From contig WBMV01006647.1 in assembly GCA_013396655.1 (NCBI GenBank), positions 853,506 through 917,505 of the forward strand: a stretch of DNA of 64,000 bases, written 5' to 3'. The number at the start of each line of letters is the position of its first letter. The first letter of the stretch is position 1. The position numbers were made by a program, and so were the translations under genes. The notes beneath the pieces were generated by a model. The model worked only from the letters and a program-made list of their open reading frames with translations. It made no database searches and was not told the origin of the DNA. Of the stretch, positions 24,411 through 36,782 are shown one piece after another. This DNA comes from Campylorhamphus procurvoides. Its lineage: Eukaryota; Chordata; Aves; Passeriformes; Dendrocolaptidae.

Positions 24411-24548
24411 GCCATGCCTGGAGGTGTTCAAGAAACAACTGAATGTGGCACCCAGTGCTCTGGTCTAGCTGACAAAGAGGTGATTGGGCACAGGGTGGAC
24501 TCGATGACCTTGGAGATCTTCCAATTAAAATGATTCACTGATTCTCTG
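24411..24548 (+). mobile_element. CR1 LINE 3' tail
   Basis: Plus-strand CR1 tail of the type 'CCTGGAGGTGTTCAAGAAAC', 'AGTGCTCTGGTCTAG', 'GGTGGACTCGATGACCTTGG', 'ATCTTCCAATTAAAATGATT' and terminal 'TGATTCTCTG'. It differs in wording from the copies at 7178 and 30861, so it is another subfamily. Only the last 140 bases remain. Confidence 0.9.
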
Positions 24549-24844
24549 TACAGATATCAAACCCCACACCAATCATGGGCTGCCAAGAAGCAAATTACCC
24601 AAAGTGTTGCAATGGCCCAACCTCAAGAATAAAGCTCATGGAGCTGAAATATAACCACAAACCTGTGAGTTGACCATAATTTTTGACAGTTTTGGAGCCT
24701 TAGGGAGGAGGAGAAGCCATGCAGAAGTGATGTCTCCTGCTGTGCCACTCCTCTTCAACACCCTCTCAGAAGCTTGTAGGACCAAGCTAGGAAGGGGCTT
24801 CAGCGGTCTGCAGGGTGGGAGGCACCCCCAGCAAGAGAACACTT

Positions 24845-24957
24845 CATGGAATCATGGAATCCTTAAGGTTGGAAAAGGTGTCTAAGGTCATAGAGTCCAG
24901 CCATTAGCTGCCAAATCCACCATCAGTGTGTTTGCCCAGGACTCTGTGCATCTCAGT
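24845..24957 (-). mobile_element. CR1 LINE 3' tail
   Basis: Minus-strand CR1 tail whose 3' end faces the preceding copy. On the plus strand it reads 'CATGGAATCATGGAATCC', 'TTAAGGTTGGAAAAGG', 'GTCATAGAGTCCAGCC' and 'TGCCAAATCCACCATCAG'. This is the same broad subfamily type as 24411-24548, now in opposite orientation, so the pair forms a diverged inverted repeat with a spacer of about 300 bases. The upstream limit near 24957 is approximate. Confidence 0.88.
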
Positions 24958-27900
24958 GTAAGATAAAGACCTATGCTATGTCAATAAAGATGTAGAAGAA
25001 TGATCCCACCACGGATCCATCAACGCCATCAGCAAAGGGAGCAGTCCTGCCTCTCCATGGGACCATCCCTCCCTCAGCACAGAGACAGCACCCACCACTC
25101 AGCAAATACACATAACACTTTGGTGCTTTGCTTTGGCCAGCACTTAGACATGACATAAGCCAGAAGGATTTCAACAGGCAGATCTTTCAGCCTGCACATG
25201 GGCCAAACTGCTGAATTAATTTACTCACATACCCAGGAAATTATTCCTTCCAGAATAACTACATTCCATTAAAAGCCCACCATTGCCACCGGTTTTGGGG
25301 TCTGCCCTGTACCAGCAGCCACACCTAAGACTGTCAGTGTCTCAGACATTGCAGTATTTTTGCCACCCTTAAAAATCAGGAACAACACGACCTGAGGCAA
25401 CACAAACTTCCACGGGGAACACATCAGCATGTCCCAGTCTCCACCAGGAGGGCACACTGCAGCCAGGCACTTAATTAAAGGGTCACAGCCATTTAAGCCC
25501 TAATTTCTCAGTTCTAGATTTTACAAGGTAGACACCAGTGCCCTTGACTCACAAATGCTTCTCTTCAAGTTGGTGTTTACTGGAACCAATAATGGGTACT
25601 TGTGAAATACCCAAACACAGTGACAGTCTCTGCAGCTTCTCCTCTTCTCATACTTTCCTCTCTTACATCAAAACACCTACTACTACAACTTTCTATCTGC
25701 CTGTGACCATTCCTTCTTTACACTTCAACATTTTAATTAAAAAGCAATAAAACACTTTAATTTGAGGTTTGTACATAAAAATACAAGTAAAAATGGCCTG
25801 AACACTGGGCAAATACTATTGAAATCTGAGCTGAAAGGCAGTTAGAGTAACTTTAACCACCTGAGAAATGCAATAATCACCCTGAAATGCACAGCCTGGA
25901 GTGTTTTATTGCCATTATAAACTGCAATTTATACATTAAAATAAGGAAAACAGTCAGACCCATCCATTTATGAGCTATAATAAATATGGTTATGACATCA
26001 CTGACAACCAGTCACAAACTTCCAAACACATCCAGAGCTCTAAAGCAATTTCATGACTACCTTTTAAATCTGTTTTCTATCAGCACATGTGTATTTCTTG
26101 GGTGTGCACGTAGCCACAGGCCTGACTCAGCACCCGTGTCTTCATGGATGGAAAGGTCTCCTGCATTGTACAAGCTCTTGGTTTGACTTTGTCTTTCATG
26201 CCTCTTGCACCCATCCAGTCCCTTGCTCCATTTACTTCCTCTACCTTCCCCATGACTTCCATGGAGGAAAAAACAAACCAGAGAAATTTGAGGATCATTC
26301 CTATTTTTCTTTTTGTAGCTCTCAAAACACCATTTGAGGAAACCTCAAAAATGACCATTACAATTCTCATGAAGTCCCTCTTTTTGAGGGACAAGGGTTT
26401 CTCAATTATTTACACTAAGTAGCTGCACCCTAGAAGAGTTTGTCATTGCATGCAGCCTTGAATCCAGCTGCTCAATCACTTTTGTTAGATTTCTCCTTCA
26501 AACACAGTCCCAACTTTTGTTCTTTCCACTGTTGCAAGTTTCTTGGGGGAGGAGAGTTTCCAAAAAGGATAAATTGTACCTCAGGGAACAGCTCTTCTCT
26601 AAGAACAAGCTAACAGGATAAGCCTATAATAGAAATATAAATCAACTGCAGAACTTTTGTTGGTTTGTTTTTTTTTTTTTTTGGAGAGTGTTTTTCTCTC
26701 AGAACGAGCAGTGCAACAATTTCCTTCTCTACTGCTCAGCTCCTTTCCTGATGAAGCCTCTCCTGGTCCCTCTGCCTTCCAGCTGCCAACGCCTGTGTCA
26801 CATGCACCGTGCCTTCATAGGGATCAAAGACCTTTGACTTCATCCTCAGACTCTGATAACCTGGAGCCAAGCTGGAGGAGATGAGCCATGGTAGCAGTTC
26901 CAGGGGCCTGATCCAGCAGCAGCTGCCAAGCACAGGGAACCCCTGCATGGAGGACAACAGCTGAAGACAGTCAGATCAGAGGGATCACACTGTGCTAAAA
27001 CCAAGAGGAGCTGGGAGTCACAGGGTGAGGAAGAGCCATCAACTGGTGTCATGCTGTGTGAGAGACAGGCTGGAGCAATGCACCAGGGTGACCTGTCTGA
27101 TTCACCATCACAAGGAAAGGCTAAACACCAAGTGATGGAAGAAGGGGCACTCATTGTGCTGGAGAAGACACAGCCTTTGATATGCCTAGTTAAATACAAA
27201 GTCTGTGACTCTTAACAGTATTGGCACTATAATTTTGCATTTTATCCATCCCACTCAAAGCACCTCATTCTTGTTCTGTTTCTCTCTTCATAATGGTCAC
27301 TTCTTGTCTCCTCAAATTTTTCCTTAAATCAGCCCAGACTTCTTGCAAAATTATTCTTGATTTTCACTCTGCTCACAAGGAAATTGTCTCACAAGGGGGC
27401 TGCACTTCAAATCTTCCACCTTCCCTTGCCAAGCATCAATCTCAGACCTTGGTAGAAACTTCTAACACAAAAGTACAAGCAAATGAACACTGGTCAGACA
27501 GTAACTTGAAAAAGACATTTCGAGTACCTCATGGCCAGTAAAGGTCACCATGACTAGTATGTGATAGGAGAACAGTGATCAGGTAAGATAAAGCCTTTTC
27601 ACAGCCCTTCACTGAAATTTCCTCTGAAGACACACAGGTTATTTGCACACAGAAGGATCTTAGTGGCCACAAGACTCTTGTCTTTTCAATGCCTCCCTGA
27701 ATTAGAGGAAAATTGTACTTATTTTTGCCACTTTGAGGAAGTAAAATCTGAAAAAAAAAAGATACTAATTTATTTTTTATTATCATAGAAACCATTGAAT
27801 ACTGGCAACTATTGCAAACAATTTTCACGAAACTTATTCCATACTGCCTATAGAATGCTGCTTAACACCTGAAATGCAAGAACCAAGACTTTCACCTGGA

Positions 27901-28347
27901 ACTTGAGGCTTAGAAGAAATGCACAAAGCTCTTAAACATAGTCCAGATCTAACATTCTTCATGTTTGCAATGTATGACATCATTCTACCAATTCTAACAT
28001 TTAGAAGGGAAACAAAAGAAAGTCATACTTCAGATGAAGTCAGCTGCCTGCTTAGGAAGAAATCTCCTTTTCACCCAACCTGAGATGGTTGGAAAGATTA
28101 TTTGTCTTCAGAACCAAAGTATCAGTTCTTCCATTCAGCCAGTTTCATCCAAATATCTTAACAAAAACTGATGATATGGCTTTTTTCTCTGTGACTTTAC
28201 CAAAGGAGAAAGGACATGCTCTCTCTTGTCAATATTTGTAATTTTACATTACCTTGACCATCACTGGCAAATATGCGTTTAATTAATACTTTGCTTTCCA
28301 TTGATGAGGACACTATCCATTTCTTCATCCATTTCTCCTTCTTTCAG
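24958..28347. other. unique sequence, no gene seen
   Basis: Moderate-GC stretches (24990-25480, 26700-27180) have overlapping short frames on both strands, none recognisable. There is a T15 run at 26668-26682. 25620-25740 is pyrimidine-rich. No repeat family was identified. Confidence 0.45.
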
Positions 28348-28472
28348 CTGCAATATTTGCTGCAGCACACACACACTTCTCCAGCACCATCCTGGGCTGC
28401 ATCAAGTCGGTGATATCCCATGAAAGCCCAAGGAAGCCTTCAGAATTTGGCCACAACTGCAGTGACAGTTTT
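28348..28472 (+). other. candidate exon (splice-bounded open segment)
   Basis: A polypyrimidine tract (TTTCTCCTTCTTTCAG) ends at 28347 and a consensus donor GTAAGT starts at 28473. The 125 bases between are open in one frame for 41 codons while the other two frames contain stops. The encoded piece includes HFSSTILGCIKSVI and SEFGHNCSDSF. The same frame stays open past the donor to a stop at 28623-28625, so it is also compatible with a retained or terminal exon. I do not recognise the peptide. It could be an exon of a long noncoding RNA or a coding exon of an unknown gene, or a chance pairing of splice signals. Confidence 0.25.
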
Positions 28473-28625
28473 GTAAGTAAAATTATCTTCTTGACCACAA
28501 GAGGTGACCTGGGGCTGGTCCATCAGGAGGGTCACAATGAAACAGTGGTCAATGCAGGAAGATCAATAGAAGATGTTGATGTCTTCAAACCTCTTCATGG
28601 TATTTGGATTTTACAAGTTGTGTAG

Positions 28626-30860
28626 AAGCAGGTGAGGCACTACAGAAGCTTTTTCTGTCATTTTTTATGTGTGATCATGTTTGAAAGGGCTCAGTCTGAA
28701 TAACACCTGTAGATTTGGTTGACATAGTGCTGCTGGGGGAAAGGAGAGAGAAACAAGTCATTAAAAATAAGCAACATTGGTGGTTAGTGAAATACTACTG
28801 GGAAAATCCTGAGAGGAAAGGTGGATAGAGATAGTTTCTCATTTAAAATAAAGCTTTTTCCAGCTTTCATCACATATCAGAAGAGGAATACAATGCATTT
28901 TTTTTTAAATGCAAGCAAGTTGACATCTTTCCTTGTGTTCATAATGGGACAAAGGCAGATTGGAGACCTGGAAGGGAAACTCTGTTCTTAATCTGACATA
29001 ATTTATGCTTAAATATCCCCAGACATGCATCCACACCCAATGCCTCTGAACCTCATATGTGCAATCTTTGATAGTCCACATTTTAAGAAAATTTGTAATA
29101 GAAATTCAAAATTTTGAGAATGATTATATGAATAGGGGTATGCAGGTGTCTATTAAATATGTATATGTTCTTCTGGGAAAATAAAACTATATAAACTGGA
29201 AATTTAATTAATTTGATGGACTTTTCAGCATCAGTGCATTTTTCACTGGTACAGAATAATTTTTCTCCCTTTCATCAGAAAATCATTTCTTACTTGGAAA
29301 AATTACTCCTTAGTGCTTCTTGTTAATATCTTTAATAATTTAAAATGTTTATCAGTTTACTGTATCCTAGATATCTAATTAGTTGCAGACTTTCACTTAC
29401 ACATTGCTAATGGGACAAACATCTTCTTGCCTCATTTGTTTTGTATTTGGGAGAAGCATTAAGTTACAACAAATGCAGTGTGAAATCTAAAATTCAGAAT
29501 ATTTGACCATTTTGTGATAACCACCTGATAAGCAGGGATCACTCTCTCTCCAAACACTGAGGACACTGTTCCTGTCAATACTTGATATGTTATATGCTAT
29601 CTGAACCAAATGTTCCATCACTGTAGGGCTCTTGTTCTTTGATTAGATGATCTGAGCTATAGAAGCAGGTGGCTACTCTGAATAATTTGCCTTGGCTCTT
29701 CTTTTCTCTGAGGGATAATGGAAATACTTTAGTTAGTGGGACTGGTAGGCTATGAGAGGGTGGAAGTCAGATCAGCAGAATGAAAAGGATTTTAAACTTT
29801 TCTTGGACACGGGAGAAAAAATTGTTTGTCTTAATACTTGGAGCAACAGGTTACTCTGTCTAGCCTTTATCTTAATGACCAGGCCAATAAAACAGTGAAA
29901 GCAAAATGTATTTTTAACACTGAATTCAAGCTTTTCTTTTTAAGACCTCAAGAGAAAATTAATCTGTACAATTGTAAACCAAGCCTTAATCCTGCAAAGA
30001 CATATTTATATGTTTAGCTTTACATCCTAGCTGAGCAGCACCATTTTCATCAATAGGATTCATCATGGGACTACTTAGGGGCATTAACACTAATTAAACA
30101 CAAGCATAAAACTCTTTGCAGGATTGAGACCTAAACGACTTCAATTTCCACTAAAAATTATTTTCATCTTGTAATTAAAGCAAATTTTTACTACAGGCAT
30201 GGTGTCTGATCTTCACTTAAATGTATGGAGATAAAACTCTGTCAGCACAAGTGGCTTTCAGAAGGCAATAAGAGCAGTGAAAACATCTGCAGTTCAACTG
30301 TTGGGTAAAATTTCATTTCTGAGTTCTCATTTTTACTTCTTTGCCATTCTTCATTATTACCATGACTTCACTACTACGAAGTCTGTATGTAGTCTATCAC
30401 TTTTATTTGCTTTATATCTTATGGTCAACTAGAAACATTTCCAAAATTCCCTTATTTGTTTCTGTGACAATAAAGTGCTGCTTGGACTTGCCTCCTTGTT
30501 GGTCTTTTTCAGTATATTGAGTGTTTCCCCAGTTCTTATGCATTTCCCCAAGACTCTGTCCAAAATGTGGTCTATCACTCCCCACTAAATCCTGGTAGGT
30601 TTGGACCACACTGAAGTGCTTCAGAGAGCCCACTTGATCCACCTAATCCCTACAGTCAGGTGGGCTCAGCTTTACAGCATCCACTAAACACATGTACATA
30701 CTAAATCCTACCAACCACACAAATATTGAATGTTCCAAGCATTGTAAATTCTCTTTTCCTAACTAAAAGTTACCTTGAGTGCCATAAACTCCAAATAATT
30801 AACCTCTCTACAAAGAGAGACAATGCTGTTATGTACTGGAGCATCTCAATCACATATATT
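28626..30860. other. AT-rich unique sequence
   Basis: No gene, repeat or motif cluster recognised. Frames are short. Confidence 0.5.
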
Positions 30861-30979
30861 GTGTTCAAAATGAGGTTGGATGGGGTTTGGAGCAACCTGG
30901 TCTAGTGGAAGATGTCCCTGGCCATGGCAGGGAGATTGGAGCATGATCTTTAAGGTGCTTTCCAACTCTATGATTCTAT
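30861..30979 (+). mobile_element. CR1 LINE 3' tail
   Basis: Plus-strand tail: 'GAGGTTGGATGGGGTTTGGAG', 'CAACCTGGTCTAGTGG', 'GATGTCCCTGGCCATGGCAG', 'CATGATCTTTAAGGTG', 'CTTTCCAACTCTATGATTCT'. It is 5'-truncated near 30861, with small internal deletions relative to the family. It sits about 700 bases upstream of a longer same-strand copy. Confidence 0.93.
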
Positions 30980-31687
30980 CACAAGACCTAAAGCCTGTTC
31001 TTGAAGGCTACCAGTATCTAAGGCTATGACCTGAAAATTACGAAAAGCCAAAGAAAATAGTCAATATTAGAGACCCACCATGGCACTCCTCTGGAGCCCC
31101 CCTTAAAGAAAAAGATATCCATGAGGATGTTAGTAAGTATGGGCATTGTGCCTTTTCTGAGGTCAAATTCATGTTCCTCCCAAGTTTGAAAAGTGAATAT
31201 TGGACTCATGATCAGTATTTAGTGGTTTAAAATCCAAGAAACACTTAGCCAGCTACTTCCCCAGAACTGCCAACCACAGCAGAGAAAGGCAGCTTAGGAC
31301 TGAGGCAGTTATATTATTAACAACATTAATGTGGGTTTGGGGTGGGGTTTGTGTGGGGTGGAGGGAAAACTAGTAATCCCCTTACTTGCAGGGTTCTGTA
31401 GCAAAGTCCATCTGAGATTATAACGCGTTTTAAAACATCAGTATAAACAATTATATTGCTTTTTTTTTTTTAATCCCCTCAGAATAAAGGCACTTTCAAC
31501 TTCTCACAGGACACTTCCAACTACTTTTCTAAAATGACATCAGTAAGTGAAGGCCAAAATCTTAATACAACTGCTCAGACCCAAGACAAAATATTACTCT
31601 TTGTATTGAACAGATGGCTAAGGAGGTCATTCCACCCCTCCACCCACTTTATTCCATTTTGTAAAGATCCCACCTGCAATGCTGCCT
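30980..31687. other. spacer between two same-strand CR1 copies
   Basis: Unique AT-rich sequence with a G/T-rich stretch (31330-31370) and a T-run near 31461-31472. No gene seen. Confidence 0.5.
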
Positions 31688-32132
31688 TCAGCTATGGAGT
31701 ACCCAGCACAGGAAGGACATGAACATGGATCTGTTGGAGAGAGTACAGAGGAGGCACCAAGATGATCAGAGGGCTGGAGCAGCTCTGCTGTGAGGAAAGG
31801 CTGAGAGAGCTGGGATTGTTCAGCCTGAAAAAGAGAAGCTTTGGGGTCATCTAATTGTGGCCTTCCAGTGCCTGAAGGGAGCCTACAGAAAAGATGAAGA
31901 GAGACTATCTTGAAATAGAGAGTAGGTTCAGATCAGATATTAGGGAAAAAATTCTTTACTGTGAGCATGATGTGAGCCCTGGCAGAGATCGCCTAGAGAA
32001 GGTCACTCAGAGTTAAAGTGTCCAAAGTCAGGCTGGACAGGGCTTGGAACAACCTGGGCTAGTGGAAAGTGTCCCTGCCCATGGGATGATCTTTAAGGTC
32101 CTTCCAAACCAAGGCCATTCTATGACTCTATG
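31688..32132 (+). mobile_element. CR1 LINE 3' segment with ORF2 remnant
   Basis: The longest plus-strand CR1 piece in the window. It begins in the ORF2 C-terminal region (CAGCTATGGAGTACCCAG..., then DLLERVQRR) and continues, after a frameshift, with KMIRGLEQLCCEERLRELGL and FSLKKRSFG before a stop. The 3' untranslated part follows: 'GGTTCAGATCAGATATTAGG', 'AAATTCTTTACTGTGAG', 'GGACAGGGCTTGGAAC', 'GATCTTTAAGGTCCTTCC' and 'CATTCTATGACTCTATGA'. The frameshift and stop make it non-coding, and the reverse transcriptase core is missing. Confidence 0.95.
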
Positions 32133-33598
32133 AACTCTAACCATAGCCATGGGTACCATGGGGAGCTTGGGATCTGGAAGAAGACTGGGGAGCCCAAAGA
32201 AGGAGCAGCACAGCTCTGAGTGGACAAGGTGGGCTGCCATCACAGCCCCACCACCATCGGGTTCGGCTCAGAGACAACGAGAAGCTGAGCATGAGCTATT
32301 TCTACACCCTGATTTGAGTGCTATTTGTAGCACTGGAGTCCTATTTGGAGCATTTTGATTTCTATTTTTAGATTTTTGAACAATCTTGTGACTCTACTGT
32401 ACATGTAATCTGGGAATATCAGGAAATATAACATTAACAAAAATATCCCTTCAAAGAGGGTTTTTTTAGCCTGCTTTCAGAAGCTGGATGGAGACGATAA
32501 CAAGACTCCACCTCCCAAGCCATTTCATAGCGCAGTCCCCCCTACCTCTGTGGCACTGCCAGCTCAGGGCTATTAAGCCTTGAGACAGAGCTAAAATTAT
32601 GAGATTTCCTCAAAAATATTTCTCTTTTTTTTTTTTAATCAAAAGTAATTGAGAAAGTGGGAATGTTTACTTGTTCTTGGTTATGAATGTGCCTCATATA
32701 TTTCTTTAAATCTCTCCATATGGGCAATCCACCAGGAGAAATAATTTTTTATATTTTAAAAATGAAAAAAAAGCCAAAAAATTCATGGCAGAGATGTTTG
32801 AAGAGGAGGAGCATCTCTGTACTTACCGGAGCTGACAACTTCATCTTTTTATTGGGAATGCCTGTAAAGAAGAAAAATTCAGCAGGACCTTTTGGCTTAG
32901 AAAGAAGAAAAGGGACAGAGACTGACCATTGTGTCTGGATTTTAATTTTCCATGGCATAGCCATAATTGAAATTTCTGCAGTAATTAATTCTATGGCACA
33001 GCACTCATTTACTTTTCTCTGTGACTAATATTTCTGTATCAGTGGAGGCCTACTAGCACTTCACAGTCCTACTATGGCATCAAACTACAGTGCCTGATTT
33101 GCTTTCCCAAAATGGAAATTGTTTTCCAAAAGATGCATGTGGCAGGAAGAGACTCGGAGCAGCATTTTCATAGTAACACAGAGTAGCACATTTCAAGCCC
33201 GCTAAACTTACTGAGCCCTTCCCTATGTTTACAGCATATTTCAAATAAATTTTTAGAGCCCAGATAGTAAGTAGTGGGCATGGGTGATTTATTGAAAATT
33301 TAATCCTTTAAATCTTAGAGTTAAGGGCTATATTTTAAGCAACTGATAGTCCATGTGTGATGCATATATTAGTAGAGAAAATTACCAATACTAAGGTGTA
33401 AAAATAAAATGTAATCACTCACAAAATAAAAGCAAATATGGATGTCTTTCTGGCACCTGTGAAGTGCTTCTTTTCTCTAAAAGACAAAAGAAGTGTCAAA
33501 TCTTTTTGAACTATGTCAATAGAGTTATTCAAAGCTTCTTGTTCTGCTCCTGGCCAGCACAGCACATTTTTGATATCTTATGACATCCTGCTGATGTT
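32133..33598. other. unique sequence between CR1 copies
   Basis: 32140-32290 is GC-richer without recognisable content. An imperfect tandem duplication of about 20 bases lies at 32316-32354 (16 of 19 matches between units). There is a T-run near 32624-32637. The 113-codon plus frame at 32687-33028 has an overlapping minus frame and no domain. Confidence 0.5.
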
Positions 33599-33960
33599 CA
33601 TAGAATGATTTGGGTTGGAAGTGGATATGGAGCCATTGACCACAACACTAGGAGTGGGATCATGAAACCAATTCCTTATCCACTGGGTGGTCCATCCATC
33701 TCCAGTTTAGAGACAAGGATGTCATGCAGGACAGCATCAAATGCGTTGCAGAAATCCAGGTAGATGACATCAGTCACTCTTTCCTTATCCACCAACACTG
33801 TAACCACAGCCACGGTGGCTGCCACAAATCACCTCCTATTTTCCACGTCTTAGCAAAGAAAGTCATTGAATAGATCAGCCTTCTCAATATCTCATCTAAC
33901 CAGGTTTCCCACTTCCTTATGGAGAGGGCCCACATTTTCTCTAGTTGTCTTTCTATCCCC
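33599..33960 (-). mobile_element. CR1 LINE with internal deletions, keeps RT motif A
   Basis: Minus-strand CR1. The tail 'CATAGAATGATTTGGGTTGG' at 33599-33619 is joined directly to interior ORF2 sequence. On the minus strand the 33728-33780 part translates to [20 protein letters not shown], which contains reverse transcriptase motif A (family form YLDFxKAFDTVPH). Further 5' (about 33870-33960) is the pre-domain stretch of the form RENVGPL...KADLFNDFF, now frameshifted. The C-terminal part of ORF2 and most of the 3' untranslated region are missing, so the copy has at least two internal deletions and is dead. Confidence 0.88.
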
Positions 33961-34009
33961 CCCTTAAGATATTGAGAAGCCAACAAAAGAAAGAGAAACA
34001 CCAACCTGT

Positions 34010-34045
34010 AAATCCTTGCAGGTGCACACAAATCGTTGCAGGTGC
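34010..34045 (+). repeat. short tandem pair, 20-bp unit
   Basis: AAATCCTTGCAGGTGC at 34010-34025 and AAATCGTTGCAGGTGC at 34030-34045 differ at one base and are spaced by ACAC. A small local duplication next to the dead CR1 copy. Confidence 0.7.
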
Positions 34046-35202
34046 CTCTGCTCACCTTGGACTGCACACTTTGCAGATCAGTTCTGACACAAACAGCTCA
34101 TTCCTGGGTCCCCACCTGCTCACATATCACAGTCCATGTGCTCTGGTGGCAGCACATTTGGTGGCAACATAAGACACCATAAGGTAGAAACTGCATTCCC
34201 TGTTTTTCTAATGTCCAGGAACCCTTCTCTTGGTCTGAACATTGCAACAAAGATGTCGCTGTGTAATGAAGCAAAGCTATTTTAAAATCTATTTATATGC
34301 TTATAAAATAAACCTATAATGATGGTAAGGCTGAGGAATAATATGCTTTACTAAATAAAACTGCCCACTGTTCACCAGACATTCAGGTATCGGCAACAGG
34401 CTCAGCAGGATCATGCAAATTTATGGAAGCTGCACTTGGTCAACGCATGTGAGAGTTGGTCACCTTTGATTCCTCAGGGTTGTTTCAGCAAAACCAAGAT
34501 CAAACAAGAAGCAGAAGATATATGCAGACCACACACTGCTAGTTTTCTTAATTCTTCATGGAGTCTTCCTACCTGTGAGCCTCCACAAATTTTCAGCATT
34601 TTAGCAGTTCACTCAAAATTAGTTAAAATATAAAAATCTCTAGCTACTCTTATTAGTGGATGTGCAACCCTTTCTCATATAATAAAATATCTTCAAAATA
34701 AAATATCCTTTTTAAACAAATATATTTTCCATTTTTTTTACATTAAGATAACCTTCCTTATCATGATAGAAACATGATGACTGTTAAACAGAAAGCTGAG
34801 GAGGGCAACAGTATTATGTTTATAAAGCAAGTTATTTTTGGAAGATATTTTTCACTTAGGGAAGGAAAAAAAGTCCAACTGAAGTAAACAATTTAGTTCA
34901 TAATCATCAACACAGGGACACTTTGCACAGACATTTCCTTTCATAGGTCACTACATTCATTGGATTAGAATTAGTTGGAGGATTGAAAATAGTAAATGAC
35001 AAAAACTACTGGAAGTACTAACCCATGAAGGAAAACACAGCCAGCTGAGGTGAAAATTGGATCAGATTATGCTGAACCTACTCCTACCTGTCCTAAAATT
35101 CAAGATCCAGTTTGCATATGTGCAGTTTGTTATAACAAAACATAACGTTTATCAAAGATTTCAGGTGTGGGGAATTGATTTAGGTTGAGGAATTCCTGAA
35201 AG

Positions 35203-35220
35203 AAAAAAAAAAAAAAAAAA
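35203..35220 (+). repeat. poly-A homopolymer (18 A)
   Basis: Eighteen uninterrupted As. No LINE or processed-transcript body is recognisable immediately upstream on the plus strand, so it is treated as a plain homopolymer. Confidence 0.85.
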
Positions 35221-36699
35221 GCTTGTTAGGCCACAGGTTTTTTTGTTTTCTGGTTTTTTTTTAATCATCCTCTGCATAGCTTTAATACTTGCTAATACCG
35301 TGTAACGCATCAATACACTATGACAAATTTTCTCTGCTTTAAATACCACCCTCATTCATACTGTGATTCAATTTAAAGAATCATTCAAAGATAAATCTAA
35401 ATAAATAACAAGCTGGCTTTCAGGCAAACAAATGAATTTGCATTGTTTTATATTCATCATAAATATTTCACTTAATTACTGAGGTACTATGTTCAGAAAT
35501 ACAAAACAACATTATAAATTTATTAGCACTGTCCCTGCTGATTTTACAGAAGTTCTGTGGAATGCAAGAGCCAAAAGTAGAAACAGGCTCAAGAGCATAA
35601 CCAAAAGAGCAGAGGCTGCATTTAAATGCTAAACTGGATTGACACCCTCTGCTTCGCTCTGTATATTTACCCCAGCTAAAGCTTCCTGTCTCGAATCAGG
35701 TGTTATCCTATTTATTCTCAAAACCCAAGGTCAACAAAACCCTTTTCCTTCTGTTGACTTTCCAAAGCTAAACGTCTGAATCAGGCTGGTTCAAGCATTA
35801 TCTTGAAAACTATCACAGGAGTTATTTTTCCCCTCATTGTAAAATAGTGAAAACGTAAAAGGATGTAAAGCATTTTTCAAAGGTTTAGAGAGGTCAGTTA
35901 TGTGGAGGAAAAAAATAAGAAGTGCTCCTAAAACATAAAAGGTACAGCATATACCATTTATCCTCAAAATTATTTAAGTTCTTTTAATGGCTCTATGGGA
36001 TATGAAAGATGTTTTTAAAATGTAAATATGTGGGTCTTTTAGAAGAAGTTATCCTTCTTTGTAAACCACAGTATCACTGATGATTTATAATTTTCAGAAA
36101 ATCTTAATCCCACAGGAAACATAGAAGAGTTCCTCTTTATTTTTAACCTAGTGCTGAATCTAATATGGAATGCAGTTTTTATTATTAGCAAAAAAGCTAT
36201 AATTTTTATTTGCTTATAATAAATTAAGATAAAATCTGAAAGAGTGCAAATATGAAACCACTTTAAAAACAGATTATTCTTTTTCCTTTACCTTTGAAAC
36301 AACTTCAGATGTAAATAAAATTGTGGCTATCGCATTTCCCTAGGGATTAAATATTCTTACTGTTCAAATGTCATTAATTACCCTTAATGCCGTTATGAAC
36401 TATTTGGAGATTATCATTATTAAACTGTTAGAGTATTTCTTAATTCCTCACCAGAAAGCCACAGAGTAACTGGCTGAGCCTGTCCTCCCCCCTCTTTTGT
36501 TGAAATAACAATAGCCTAGAGGAATTATGTCTGAAAAGTCAAGAAACAACAATAAAACGCATTTTGTTGGACTAAATAAGTGGTAGAGAAGAGTTTGGGG
36601 TTTATGTTCTGTTTCATAAGCAGAGTATCTGGGGCTGATGCACAAGAACAGAGAGGCAGCTATTGTGGAGAGTGACTCAATTTTAAACCAGCTAATACA

Positions 36700-36782
36700 G
36701 ACTAAAAAAAACCCTAAAAACAACCCACACCAAAAAAAAACAAACAAAAAAAAGCCCCCAAAACAAACAAACCAAAAAACCC
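36700..36782 (+). repeat. A/C-rich low-complexity tract
   Basis: Runs of A broken by CCC, CAAA and ACC units. A 61-codon Lys/Pro/Asn-rich frame across it is an artefact of composition. Confidence 0.7.
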
